Shown here: positions 16,518 through 25,178 of the stretch, piece after piece
Position numbering within the stretch: the first letter of the stretch is position 1
Layout: the number at the start of each line of letters is the position of its first letter
Source of the DNA: Fimbriiglobus ruber
Lineage (GTDB): Bacteria; Planctomycetota; Planctomycetia; Gemmatales; Gemmataceae
Reading direction: 5' to 3'
DNA: 64,000 nt
Assembly: GCF_002197845.1 (NCBI RefSeq)
Contig: NZ_NIDE01000002.1
Span: forward strand, 434,001-498,000
Position numbers and translations under genes: made by a program
The notes under the pieces: model-generated
Told to the model about the DNA's origin: nothing
What the model saw: the letters and a program-made list of their open reading frames with translations, nothing else
The model's database searches: none

Positions 16518-18638
16518 ATGCTTGAGTCGGGACAGTCCGGCGAACCCGAGTCGCAATCCCGCGGCGTTCAGGCCGCCTGTCCCGTATTGGCGTCGCTCCT
16601 CGAACTGATCGACGGCGGCATGTCCGAACACGATCTGGAAATCGTGGCCGCCCACCTGGAAACGTGCGAGACGTGCGAGACGGTCGTCCGCGAACTCGCC
16701 GTTCGGTCCGGCGGACCGCCGGCGGGCGACGAACTCGATTTCTCCGCCCGCCCGACCCGGGGCGCGAGCGCCGCGTACTCGCTGATGGAGCGGGAGGCCA
16801 AGGCCCTGGCCGCGGCGACGACGGTCCAGCGCCGGGAGCCGCAGGTTGGCCCGAAGCGGTCGGCCCTGCTCGAATCCGAGGTCGGGCTCGTCATCGGCCC
16901 GTACGAGGTCGTCGACCTCCTCGGCCGCGGCGGCATGGGCGTCGTGTACCGCGCGGTTCATAAGCACCTCAAGCGGGTCGTCGCGCTGAAAACGATCGCC
17001 CGGGGCCGGGCGGTTGGGGACGACGCCGTCGCCCGGTTCCGCGCCGAGGGCGAGGCGGTCGCCCGCCTCGAACACCCGAACATCGTGCACATTCACGATT
17101 TCGACGAGTGCGACGGGACGCCGTACTTCTCGATGGAGCTGGTCGTCGGGGAGACGCTGGCGCGAAAACTGAAGCGGGGGCCGATGGGGTTCCGCGAGGC
17201 CGCCGAACTCGTCCGGACGCTGGCCCTGGCGATCGACTACGCGCACGGCCGGCGGATCGTCCACCGGGATCTGAAGCCGTCGAACGTGTTGATCGCCGCC
17301 GACGGGACGCCCAAGGTGTCCGACTTCGGGGTGGCGAAATTCCTGGACGAAGACCGCGCCGAGCTGACCCGGACCGACATGGTCGTCGGCACGCCGGCGT
17401 ACATGGCCCCCGAACAGACGACCGGCAAGGGGGGCGAGATCGGCCCCCGGACGGACGTCTACGCGCTCGGGGCCATCCTGTACGAGGCACTGACGGGCAA
17501 GCCGGTTTTTCAGGGCGATAACCACGCCCGGGTTCTGGACTTGGTGCGCACCGGGCAGGTGGTAGCCCCAACCGTCCTGCGAAAAGAGGTGCCAGCTAAT
17601 CTCGAAGCAATTTGTTTGAAATGTCTTGAAAAATTACCAGCCAATAGATACTTTAACTCGAAACTGTTAGCGGAAGACTTGACGCGGTGGCTCGGTAACG
17701 AGAAGCCACTCGGACCGCCCGGGCGCGTCCGGCGGTTCGGTCGCGGGGTCCGCCGCCGCGGGCGTGCGATCCTGGCAGTGGCGACTGGGGCGATACTGGC
17801 GGCCGGGTGGTCGGTCGCGTGGTATGTGGCGGCACCGCCCCCACCGAGGACCGACCCGCCCGAGGTGTTGCGCGAGATCGAAGCGAAACTGGACCGGGGC
17901 GAAGAGGTCGAGCTGATCGGGGCGACGGGGATGCCGAAGTGGTATCGCTGGCGAAAGGGAGAAGCGAATTCAAAACTGTCCCTCGGTAAAAATCAGTGCT
18001 TCGAGGTGAATACCTTGACTACCGGGATGATCGAACTGCTCCCTGATTCCCGTACCGAGACTTACTCGGTCACAGCCGACCTTCAGCACACCTTCGGTCA
18101 GCAGCAAAGCCAGATCGGAATCTATTTTTCCGACCACACGTACCCAGGAGGTGAGTCGCCCCTGCATTTTCACATGCAGCTCCAATTCAACGACTGGTCA
18201 ACCAACAAGGATTCCCCGAAGTACATCTCCAAGGAAGGCGTGGCCGCCGTCGCCTCAAAAAACACCGCGCATCTGAAACCGCAGTTCGGGTCAGATCCCG
18301 GGCGCGACCCGCCCGTCGAAATGACATTCGGCGGGGTCATCGGGGCCGAATTCAAGCCCAGTAACGGGTCGAAATGGCGTCGCCTGGTTATTACCGCGGA
18401 CCGGACCGGTGTCCGAGTCGACTGGGACGGGGACAAACTGGCCATGACCGAGGCCGGCATAAACAGTACGGTCGGCAGAGAGTTCGCCAAGATTATCAAG
18501 AGCCGCATGAAATCCGACGCGTTCGTACAGCAGGCCGATCCCGAGTACAAGCCGCGAGGCGGGCTCGGGCTAAATATCAGAAGATCTACGATAAATATCA
18601 AGAATCTTATAATAAGACCATTAAAGCCGGTCAATTAA
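16518..18638 (+). CDS. Membrane Ser/Thr kinase with N-terminal anti-sigma-like zinc finger and outer sensor domain
   Basis: 706 residues. Residues about 20-65 resemble a zf-HC2 anti-sigma finger (CPVLASLLELIDGG ... AAHLETCETCE, HxxxCxxC). The kinase domain runs about 128-395: LLGRGGMGVVYRAV, VVALKTIARG, HRDLKPSNVLIAADGTPKVS, DFGVAKFL, GTPAYMAPEQ, all catalytic residues present. One membrane helix follows (AILAVATGAILAAGWSVAWYV, about 417-437). The last about 260 residues would be outside and form an unassigned beta-rich domain (SVTADLQHTFGQQQSQIGIY ... RLVITADRTGVRVDWDGDKL) resembling LamG/DUF1080-type folds. Inference: the finger binds the sigma factor encoded 24 bases upstream and the outer domain senses a ligand. 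The 3' half is less GC-rich than the kinase part. Confidence 0.9.
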   Translation: MLESGQSGEPESQSRGVQAACPVLASLLELIDGGMSEHDLEIVAAHLETCETCETVVRELAVRSGGPPAGDELDFSARPTRGASAAYSLMEREAKALAAATTVQRREPQVGPKRSALLESEVGLVIGPYEVVDLLGRGGMGVVYRAVHKHLKRVVALKTIARGRAVGDDAVARFRAEGEAVARLEHPNIVHIHDFDECDGTPYFSMELVVGETLARKLKRGPMGFREAAELVRTLALAIDYAHGRRIVHRDLKPSNVLIAADGTPKVSDFGVAKFLDEDRAELTRTDMVVGTPAYMAPEQTTGKGGEIGPRTDVYALGAILYEALTGKPVFQGDNHARVLDLVRTGQVVAPTVLRKEVPANLEAICLKCLEKLPANRYFNSKLLAEDLTRWLGNEKPLGPPGRVRRFGRGVRRRGRAILAVATGAILAAGWSVAWYVAAPPPPRTDPPEVLREIEAKLDRGEEVELIGATGMPKWYRWRKGEANSKLSLGKNQCFEVNTLTTGMIELLPDSRTETYSVTADLQHTFGQQQSQIGIYFSDHTYPGGESPLHFHMQLQFNDWSTNKDSPKYISKEGVAAVASKNTAHLKPQFGSDPGRDPPVEMTFGGVIGAEFKPSNGSKWRRLVITADRTGVRVDWDGDKLAMTEAGINSTVGREFAKIIKSRMKSDAFVQQADPEYKPRGGLGLNIRRSTINIKNLIIRPLKPVN

Positions 18639-18663
18639 ACACTCTTTACAAGGAGCATCGCCC

Positions 18664-19374
18664 GTGCCTGACCCCTTTACCCTGTTGGTCCCGCCGCCGT
18701 CCGGAACCCCCGCGAACCCCTACACCCTTAACGGCAGCCTCAAACGTATTTTGGTTATCGTGATAGCCGCGGCCAAGGTCGACATCAGCCAATACCCCGT
18801 AACGTTGCTGGATTCCAAACAAAACAACGTTGCCGTCACCCAAGTCATCAAGGACAAACATAAGCACAGAACGCACTATCAGTACGTAATAAGAATTGAC
18901 GCGACCAACGGCTTGACGGCCAGGAACAATTACACGGTCCAGATCGGTTCTCAGTCCGCAACTTTCACGGCCCACGACAAGCGCCGTTCGGTCAGGCATC
19001 CGCGTAAGCATTCAAAAGCAACGGCCACACCCGAGAGCACGATCAGGATCGACACCACGTTCTGGATCGACTACCCGTCGGACGGCGATACAGTCGACGG
19101 GAGCTACTTCTACTCGTACGGCGAGTTTGAACCGGCGGCATCGCCGGTGGTCGAGGCCCAGATGGACATGCTCGACGATACGACCGCCGCCAACGTCTCC
19201 TACGCAGACTATGTTTACTCGGACGGCGCTGATTGGTGCGTCATGTTCCCGACGTTAAACACGACCACGGCCGGACAAAATATGACGGAATACACATTAA
19301 CGGTATGCAATGCGGTCGACGGTGCCAACCAAGAAACAGATTTGAGCGCGAGCCAAACAGATATTATTATATAA
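18664..19374 (+). CDS. Unknown Ig-like/beta-rich protein in sigma-kinase operon
   Basis: 236 residues from a GTG start with AAGGAG upstream, 25 bases after the kinase stop. No signal peptide or membrane segment is convincing. The N-terminal half (ITLLDSKQ-like strands, TNGLTARNNYTVQIGSQSAT) looks like an Ig-like beta sandwich. A basic linker (DKRRSVRHPRKHSKATATP) follows, then a second beta-rich half (FWIDYPSDGDTVDGSYFYS ... TEYTLTVCNAVDG) with an acidic end. Not recognised. Its position between a sensor kinase and a pilin-like protein suggests an extracellular or surface role, but this is inference. Confidence 0.7.
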   Translation: MPDPFTLLVPPPSGTPANPYTLNGSLKRILVIVIAAAKVDISQYPVTLLDSKQNNVAVTQVIKDKHKHRTHYQYVIRIDATNGLTARNNYTVQIGSQSATFTAHDKRRSVRHPRKHSKATATPESTIRIDTTFWIDYPSDGDTVDGSYFYSYGEFEPAASPVVEAQMDMLDDTTAANVSYADYVYSDGADWCVMFPTLNTTTAGQNMTEYTLTVCNAVDGANQETDLSASQTDIII

Positions 19375-19456
19375 TATCTTGTTTGATTGGCGCAAGCAGT
19401 GATTGCGGGCGAGTCGGTTTTTCGTCGGCATGACGGGACGTTACTCGAAGAAGAAC

Positions 19457-20473
19457 ATGAAGCGTCGCGCATTCTCATTGATTGAGCTACTGGTCGTGAT
19501 CGCGATTATCGCGATCTTGATCGGGTTGTTACTCTCAGCCGTGCAAAAGGTCCGGGCCGCGGCCGCCCGGGCCAAGTGCATGAACAACCTGAAACAGATG
19601 GCGCTCGGGTGTCACGGATATCATGACGCCAACAGTAAATTCCCACCGGGAGCGGTTAGTACGATTCAGGCGTCGGTCCAAGTTTATCTGCTGCCGCACG
19701 TCGAACAGCAGGCCAAGTACGATCAGTTCATGAGTCCCACTCCCACCGCCCCTAATTACATTCTTAGCTCGGCGACGTATTATTCGGCCCGGATGGGCGA
19801 TATTTCGATCTACCTCTGCCCGGCCGACCCGTCCCAGGGAATTTACACCGACCAGGCCGGTTATGCCCCCAATCCGCCCGGCGCTTCCGGGCGGAACAAC
19901 TATTTCGCGAATGCGGGCACCCACGGTTGGATCCGCGAAATGCAGGTGGCGTTCGTCAAGCCGGTGGCGAATCGGGGGATGTTCGCCTGGGATGTTTACG
20001 TCCGATTCGAGGACGTCGTGGACGGTACGAGCAACACGGCTTTTTTTTCCGAGACACTCCGGGCATCCGATCCGTCACACGACACACGGGATCTGTTAGT
20101 ACTCGCGCCTCCGCTCTGGGGCTCGACTCCGTCTACGAACCCTGGCACCAACCCATATAATCTAATACCGCCCTCACAATGTAGCGGGACGGCTACCAGC
20201 GGCAACAATTATACAGGCCTGCGCTACTACGATGGCAGCAACCCCGGTGGGTTCGCATACACCCACACCGTCCCGCCGAATAACACCAGCCGGGACTGTA
20301 TGCTCCAGGCACCATCCGACCAGTTCCACCTAGCCGCCCGCAGCGCCCACACCGGCGGCGTGAACGTCGTCCTCGTCGACGGTTCCTGCCGCTTCGTCAG
20401 CAACAGTATCGACTTCCCGATCTGGCAGGCCATCGGCACGCGGTTTGGTGGAGAACCCCTCTCGCTGAACTAA
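19457..20473 (+). CDS. DUF1559 protein with type IV pilin-like N-terminus
   Basis: 338 residues from the ATG at 19457 (GAAGAAG upstream); an earlier ATG at 19403 would put a charged extension before the leader. The start MKRRAFSLIELLVVIAIIAI is a class III prepilin signal: short basic leader, cleavage before FSLIE, Glu at +5, hydrophobic helix. The rest is the DUF1559 domain: ARAKCMNNLKQMALGCHGYHD, then YLLPHVEQQAKYDQ and, near the C-terminus, HTGGVNVVLVDGSCRFVSNS. Hundreds of paralogues per genome occur in planctomycetes; they are thought to be exported pseudopilins. Last gene of the sigma-kinase operon, 82 bases after the previous one. Confidence 0.92.
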   Translation: MKRRAFSLIELLVVIAIIAILIGLLLSAVQKVRAAAARAKCMNNLKQMALGCHGYHDANSKFPPGAVSTIQASVQVYLLPHVEQQAKYDQFMSPTPTAPNYILSSATYYSARMGDISIYLCPADPSQGIYTDQAGYAPNPPGASGRNNYFANAGTHGWIREMQVAFVKPVANRGMFAWDVYVRFEDVVDGTSNTAFFSETLRASDPSHDTRDLLVLAPPLWGSTPSTNPGTNPYNLIPPSQCSGTATSGNNYTGLRYYDGSNPGGFAYTHTVPPNNTSRDCMLQAPSDQFHLAARSAHTGGVNVVLVDGSCRFVSNSIDFPIWQAIGTRFGGEPLSLN

Positions 20474-20481
20474 CCCGGGCC

Positions 20482-22323
20482 TCATCCGCCGCAGCCCGTG
20501 CCGCCCACGGCGTCGGCCATCACCTGGAGCTGGATCACGCTCCGGGATTGCTCCTTCTCCAGGTACGCGCGGCCCTTTTTGACGTTGACGTGGTCCCACG
20601 GCAGCCGCTCGCCGACTGGCCGCTGGCGGTGGGTGTAGAAGTCCAGGTCGATGCCCAGATCCCGGAACGATTGCCACCAGAGTTCGGGCCGGAAGCACTC
20701 CTTCCAGCCGTCCATCCGCGCGCCGCGGCGCCACGCCTCGTACAACCCCGCGGCCACCCGGCGGTCGCCGCGGGTGAGGATGCCTTCGAGCAGGCTCGTC
20801 TCGATGTCGTGCTGCTTGACCTTCACGCTCCGCTGCGTCTTCTGGCGGTGCAGGTAGTCGCCGGCCCAGCGGAAGTATTCCCGGGTCTGCATCCCGTTCC
20901 ACTGATAGGGCGTGTGCGGCTTCGGCACGAAGTTCGACACGGACGCGACCACTTCCTGGTACCGCCCCGTCGCTTCCTTGCTGATCTGGGCGATCGTCTC
21001 GGCCATCTCGATGATGCCGTCGAGGTCGACCGTCCGCTCGCCGGGGAGGCCGCAGAGGAAGTACAGCTTCACCTTCTGCCAGCCGTTCTTGAACGCCTCC
21101 CGGCAGCCGACGTAGAGGTCTTCGTTCTTGATCTTCTTGCGGATCTGCTCGCGCATGTCGTCCCGGGCGACTTCCGGGGCCAGCGTCAGCCCGCCCTTCC
21201 GGACGCCCTTCATGAGGCTCGGCAGCGACCGCAGCTGGTGGTTGATGCGGAGGCTCGGCAGCGAGACGTTCACGCCCAGCGGCATGAACGTCTCGTGCAT
21301 CCGCTTGACCAGCTCCTCGAAGTGCGGGTAGTCGCTCGTGGAGAGCGAGAGGAGGCTGATCTCGTTCGTGCCGGTGTTCCGGTAGCTCTCCAGCGCGCCC
21401 CGAACGATCTCCTCGACCGACCGCAGGCGGAGTGGTCGCTTGATGACCGTCGACTGGCAGAACCGGCACTGGTGCGGGCAGCCGCGCATGATCTCGATGG
21501 CGATCCGGTCGTGCGGCGTCTGCACGAACGGGACGACCGGCCTCGTCGGCAGCGGGATCGCCCCGAGGTCGCAGTCGATGGTGCAGGACGCGATCTCGGC
21601 CGGCACGTCCGCCCGGGTGCGGTTGACGGCCGCGATGGTGCCGTCGGCGTGGTACTCGTGTTCGTAAAACATGGGCACGTAGACCCACGGGGCCGTCCCC
21701 GCGATCTCCGCGAGCATTTCCTGGCGGCGACGGAACGACACGTCGCCGTCCCGCAGCGCCCGCTCCTTGAGCGTCACCCACTGGTTCATGACCCACGGCA
21801 GCGACTGCTCGCCGTCGCCGATGACGAACAGGTCGACGAACGGGGCGAGCAGTTCCGGGTTCTGCGCGCCGGGGCCGCCCGCGATCACGAGCGGGTCGGT
21901 GACGCGGCGGTCGGTGGAGTAGTGGGGGATGCCGCCGAGGTCGAGCATGGTCAGGACGTTCGTGTACCCGACCTCGTACTGGAGGCTGAACCCGACGACG
22001 TCGAACTCGCGGAGCGGGGTGAACGACTCCAGGCCGTAGAGCGGGAGGGCGTTGCCGCGGAGTTCGCGTTCGAAGTCGAGCCAGGGGGTGAACGCCCGCT
22101 CGCAGGCCCACTGCGGGTCGTTGTTCATGATCGTGTACAGGACCTGCAAGCCGTGGTGGCTCATGCCGATCGTGTACGCGTCCGGGAAGCAGAGGCAGAG
22201 CTTGCCGCGGACCTGCCGGTGGTCCTTCGCGACCGAGTTGAGTTCCCCGCCCGCGTACTGCGCCGGGGTGGTGACGCGCGGCAGGACCCGCATCACGGCG
22301 TCGCGGAGGGCGGTGTTGAGCAT
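20482..22323 (-). CDS. B12-binding/radical SAM protein, TIGR03960-type
   Basis: 613 residues. The N-terminal about 200 residues have a B12-binding-like Rossmann region (LCLCFPDAYTIGMSHHGLQV ... FDVVGFSLQYEVGYTNVLTM). The radical SAM core follows with the 4Fe-4S motif CPHQCRFC (MRGCPHQCRFCQSTVIKRP), then TNEISLLSLSTSDYPHFEEL. The C-terminus ends in a Cys-rich TGCGG. This arrangement matches the uncharacterised family TIGR03960, found widely in bacteria and often next to a DUF2344 protein, which is not seen here. The reaction is unknown. The first 40 codons are duplicated at 24976-25095 on the other side of an inserted island. Convergent with the DUF1559 gene with only 8 bases between stops. 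Confidence 0.9.
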   Translation of the reverse strand: MLNTALRDAVMRVLPRVTTPAQYAGGELNSVAKDHRQVRGKLCLCFPDAYTIGMSHHGLQVLYTIMNNDPQWACERAFTPWLDFERELRGNALPLYGLESFTPLREFDVVGFSLQYEVGYTNVLTMLDLGGIPHYSTDRRVTDPLVIAGGPGAQNPELLAPFVDLFVIGDGEQSLPWVMNQWVTLKERALRDGDVSFRRRQEMLAEIAGTAPWVYVPMFYEHEYHADGTIAAVNRTRADVPAEIASCTIDCDLGAIPLPTRPVVPFVQTPHDRIAIEIMRGCPHQCRFCQSTVIKRPLRLRSVEEIVRGALESYRNTGTNEISLLSLSTSDYPHFEELVKRMHETFMPLGVNVSLPSLRINHQLRSLPSLMKGVRKGGLTLAPEVARDDMREQIRKKIKNEDLYVGCREAFKNGWQKVKLYFLCGLPGERTVDLDGIIEMAETIAQISKEATGRYQEVVASVSNFVPKPHTPYQWNGMQTREYFRWAGDYLHRQKTQRSVKVKQHDIETSLLEGILTRGDRRVAAGLYEAWRRGARMDGWKECFRPELWWQSFRDLGIDLDFYTHRQRPVGERLPWDHVNVKKGRAYLEKEQSRSVIQLQVMADAVGGTGCGG

Positions 22324-22406
22324 TGCGGCGAAACCTCGAGTCGTGCGGGCAGAACAATCTCAGTCTAAGGATTATGGCAGAAGTGGGCGGCGGGGAAAGG
22401 GCGCGT
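22204..22406. repeat. 203-bp direct repeat, copy 1 (5' end of radical SAM gene)
   Basis: This stretch covers the first 40 codons of the radical SAM gene plus 83 bases upstream. It recurs in the same orientation at 24976-25178 (offset exactly 2772, no gaps, only a few substitutions). The repeats flank the AT-rich ATPase/HNH island. Confidence 0.92.
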
Positions 22407-22504
22407 CGGCCGGAAGAGCGAGAGTATGTAATAGTTTATGAGGCAGCAGAGGAGGAGCCGTCGCTCTGGATCTTGCGGGAAAAGAGTTGTATCGTGCCTT
22501 CCCA

Positions 22505-22637
22505 GTAACCGTTCACGGGGTAAATTGCTTGAAAACAAAGGGTTTTTCGAGTCGATATCGCGTTTTTGGGCCTAAAAATGCGATCGCAAACGCACCAAAC
22601 CCTTAAAAACCAGGGGTTTGACCCCGTGAACGGTTAC
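22505..22637. mobile_element. 133-bp MITE with IS66-type ends
   Basis: Terminal inverted repeats of 17 bp (GTAACCGTTCACGGGGT at 22505-22521 and its exact complement at 22621-22637) enclose 99 non-coding bases. An exact 8-bp direct repeat, CCTTCCCA, flanks both ends (22497-22504 and 22638-22645) and is the target duplication. Ends starting GTAA together with 8-bp duplications are the hallmarks of IS66-family elements, so this is probably a non-autonomous IS66 derivative moved in trans. Confidence 0.85.
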
Positions 22638-22674
22638 CCTTCCCAACCGATTTATAAACTCCACAAAATTAATA

Positions 22675-23481
22675 CTAATTTGCACTTGCAGAAATAATGC
22701 CATAATAATCACTCATTCTTAGTATATCCATTGCATTGATGCCTAATTGATAGCCAAGCGCAAACCTCATGCTAGTAGAAAACGAGTTAGTATTATTGAG
22801 AAATAATTTGTAAAGTCTGTCGGCAGCTCGCAAAGCTTTTAAGGACACATCCGGATTGGGACAGATTTTGTGATCAATAGGATCTTGCAAGGACAAAATC
22901 TTCCACTCCGTAATGCATTCCGATTCTGCGATAAATCGCATCATAGATGCATAAGTGATTAATCGACCGGTAGCTGGGAGATTGTCATTAATAAACTCTA
23001 CAGTCTTGATAGCTAGAATATTTACCTCAAATGTATTCTGTACGTAAGCTTTTAATTTATCGTCGTACCAAATAGCAATTTCAGGCCGCGGCGCGCTTTG
23101 GGACGTCGGGTCAATAAGGAGAGTGTTCTTAACAATTGTTGTCCTTGGTATATATTCTTTGTACTTCTTTTTTCGCTTGCGTTGACTGCAGGACTGGCAG
23201 GCCCAATGAAGATTACTCCAATCATACGCAAGCTTTGGCCGCTCAGGGCAGTGCGGAATAAAATGCTCTACAATGCCGTCTTCGTCTATAAGTATTTCGC
23301 AATACGAGCATTTACACGAGAACAGTCTTTTTAACGCTTCAACAACATCGGGGTGGCCATATATACTTTTATTGACTTTGCTTGGTCCCTGAGATAATTT
23401 ATATTTTAATATGTGAAAATATTTCGACGACGACTGCAATACGGCTGGGCATGTTTCGGCTCGGCGGTCAATACTTCTCAT
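22675..23481 (-). CDS. HNH nuclease of a Septu-like (PtuAB) defence pair
   Basis: 268 residues if started at the ATG at 23481 (MRSIDRRAETCPAVLQ, which matches the usual start of such proteins). An ATG at 23541 would overlap the ATPase gene. The nuclease core is complete: CKCSYCEILIDEDG, VEHFIPHC (the catalytic His region of HNH), DWSNLHWACQSCSQRKRK. This gives two Cys pairs for zinc and the His/Asn of the HNH motif. Such nucleases paired with an upstream AAA ATPase form Septu (PtuA/PtuB) and related anti-phage systems, where the ATPase senses infection and the nuclease cuts nucleic acid. Strongly AT-rich compared with the host genes, pointing to recent transfer. The Septu assignment is by architecture, not by search. 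Confidence 0.8.
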   Translation of the reverse strand: MRSIDRRAETCPAVLQSSSKYFHILKYKLSQGPSKVNKSIYGHPDVVEALKRLFSCKCSYCEILIDEDGIVEHFIPHCPERPKLAYDWSNLHWACQSCSQRKRKKKYKEYIPRTTIVKNTLLIDPTSQSAPRPEIAIWYDDKLKAYVQNTFEVNILAIKTVEFINDNLPATGRLITYASMMRFIAESECITEWKILSLQDPIDHKICPNPDVSLKALRAADRLYKLFLNNTNSFSTSMRFALGYQLGINAMDILRMSDYYGIISASAN

Positions 23482-23503
23482 GTTGATCTCTAGATAGATA
23501 ATT

Positions 23504-24313
23504 TTATTGTAGTCCCGATATCGCGTCGACGATTTCGTCATCGCCGTATAAGCCGATTAACCTTTTGCATTCCGCTTGTAATCCGACACTTCCAAGACTC
23601 GATAATTCTCTGTAGATATTGATTGCATCTTGATGGCGATCTTTAGTTTTCAATAAAGCCGTTAGTGTCTCAAGTTTTCCTCCGATTCCTTTGCTCCAAT
23701 GCGACGGCACTTCAAACACGGCCGTCAGTATATCATCGATCTGCCACGCTTCAAAATTAGTGCTGAATACCTCCCCATCGGGGAACCGAATAACACGACT
23801 TGTAGCCCTGGGTAGCGACCTTAATACGAATGGACTGTGAGTTGAAAAGACAAGTGTAATGTTCGGAAACAAAGACACAATAAGTGGAAGAATCTTTTGC
23901 TGCCATTGAGGATGCAAATGTGCATCTATTTCGTCTATGAAAACAATGCCGCGCGCATCCAAATTTTCTTTATCTTGTCTCAAAGCAATTGCCATTGCCT
24001 GAGCGGTTATAAGCATTACGGTAACCATCACATCCAATTCGCCGCTGGACAGCGCCGACATGCGGGGGTTAAAAACTGGACCTGCTCGCACAAATGGCCA
24101 TGGTATAACGGTGAGAGGTGTTTCTTCTCCGGTTAACTCGAACAAAACACGTGTAATTATATCTGCACATTGGATAGATAGTTTTCGTTCGGATGTTCTT
24201 TCCAACTGCATGGCATAAATAAACTGCTCCAACCCAATCCCCCAGCTTCTCATGCATATCGGCATAAGCCTTTGTCCCCACCATTGATTTGATAGTGGCG
24301 GGGCCAATATCAT
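23504..24313 (-). CDS. AAA ATPase, C-terminal part (Septu-like PtuA, frameshifted)
   Basis: This frame carries the second half of an ABC/SMC-like AAA_15/AAA_21 ATPase: signature LSSGELDVMVTVML, Walker B GIVFIDEIDAHLHPQWQQK, switch-His region FSTHSPFVLRSL. The ATG at 24313 overlaps the stop of the N-terminal frame by ATGA, which could be translational coupling. A better reading is one protein. Going one base back at the run GAAAAGG (24338-24341 on the top strand) converts RYEKAVTTK into RYEKGSYDEDSGMILAPPLS, which continues smoothly. So this is either a -1 frameshift, a one-base deletion or a sequencing error. Overlaps no other gene; the HNH partner starts 22 bases after it. Confidence 0.78.
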   Translation of the reverse strand: MILAPPLSNQWWGQRLMPICMRSWGIGLEQFIYAMQLERTSERKLSIQCADIITRVLFELTGEETPLTVIPWPFVRAGPVFNPRMSALSSGELDVMVTVMLITAQAMAIALRQDKENLDARGIVFIDEIDAHLHPQWQQKILPLIVSLFPNITLVFSTHSPFVLRSLPRATSRVIRFPDGEVFSTNFEAWQIDDILTAVFEVPSHWSKGIGGKLETLTALLKTKDRHQDAINIYRELSSLGSVGLQAECKRLIGLYGDDEIVDAISGLQ

Positions 24314-24858
24314 TCCACTATCTTCGTCGTAACTGCCTTTTCGTATCTATCGGCGGGTCGAAATAAAAATACGCTGTCGGATAAGTAGTCATTATACGGA
24401 TTAAAATTTTTAAGCCAGGAATTTCTAAATACTTGTCCGCTGTCAAAAGGAATTGCTTGACCCTTATCGGACTCAAGATCGCTGTAAACAGGTTCCGAGG
24501 CATCTGTTCTTACGCTAAGCACATGCTCATATGGGGTGCTGTTTATTTTCCAATGCGATCTTATTATATACGATCGCTTGCCTGGTCGAATTTCACCCGT
24601 GGAAAACGTCCTATTCCAGCCTTCAAGAGGGGTCCGACTGAGAGGACCAGATTGGCTGGCGTATTTATTGCCGGGAATCATTTGGCAAAGTGCATTGGCA
24701 AGAATTGTCATCAGAGAAGACTTGCTGCTGCCATTAGGGCCGACAAAGCAAATTTGCCTGATATTCTCCTCGATATCTAGCTCGATTGCTTCTATTCGGC
24801 GAAAATCTTGAACGCCGATTTTATTTAATCGTATGTCGCCAACATTTGACTCTGACAT
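24310..24858 (-). CDS. AAA ATPase, N-terminal part (Septu-like PtuA, frameshifted)
   Basis: 182 residues: MSESNVGDIRLNKIGVQDFR opens with the beta strand typical of RecF/SMC-like ATPases. The Walker A motif FVGPNGSSKSSLMTILANAL has an unusual Ser in place of Gly in GxGKS. A middle region reaches FRPADRYEK before the frame changes. Together with the frame at 23504-24313 it makes about 455 residues, a normal size for PtuA-type ATPases. First gene of the AT-rich island between the 203-bp direct repeats. Without the second frame it lacks the ABC signature and Walker B and could not hydrolyse ATP. Confidence 0.78.
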   Translation of the reverse strand: MSESNVGDIRLNKIGVQDFRRIEAIELDIEENIRQICFVGPNGSSKSSLMTILANALCQMIPGNKYASQSGPLSRTPLEGWNRTFSTGEIRPGKRSYIIRSHWKINSTPYEHVLSVRTDASEPVYSDLESDKGQAIPFDSGQVFRNSWLKNFNPYNDYLSDSVFLFRPADRYEKAVTTKIVE

Positions 24859-24975
24859 GGCAAGACACTCGGATATTTAGTACAGCGAAATCTTGTTGCT
24901 ACCGGCTCTACCAAGTTCCTTTCACCCCTACAACCATCTCCGATCCCTATTTTGCTCCTCGAAAAACCCCTAGCT

Positions 24976-25095
24976 GCCGCGGACCTGCCGGTGGTCCTTC
25001 GCGACCGAGTTGAGTTCCCCGCCCGCGTACTGCGCCGGGGTGGTGACGCGTGGCAGAACCCGCATCACGGCGTCGCGGAGGGCGGTGTTGAGCAT
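24976..25095 (-). pseudogene. Truncated 5' fragment of the radical SAM gene
   Basis: Start codon and about 40 codons identical in frame to the radical SAM gene at 20482-22323 (MLNTALRDAVMRVLPRVTTP ... DHRQVRG). A stop (tag) arrives two codons past the repeat boundary. A promoter that served the gene before the insertion would now drive only this fragment. Confidence 0.8.
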
Positions 25096-25178
25096 TGCGG
25101 CAAAACCTCGAGTCGTGCGGATGGAACAATCTCAGTTTAAGGATTATGGCAGAAGTGGGCGGCGGGGAAAGGGCGCGT
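24976..25178. repeat. 203-bp direct repeat, copy 2
   Basis: Near-identical copy of 22204-22406. It marks the right edge of the inserted island and contains the original-looking upstream region of the radical SAM gene. Confidence 0.92.

Noticed and set aside
20548-22368. 606-residue open frame opposite the radical SAM gene
   Set aside because: It is the high-GC shadow of the minus-strand gene, Arg/Val/Pro-biased, with no domain; the minus strand carries the 4Fe-4S motif.
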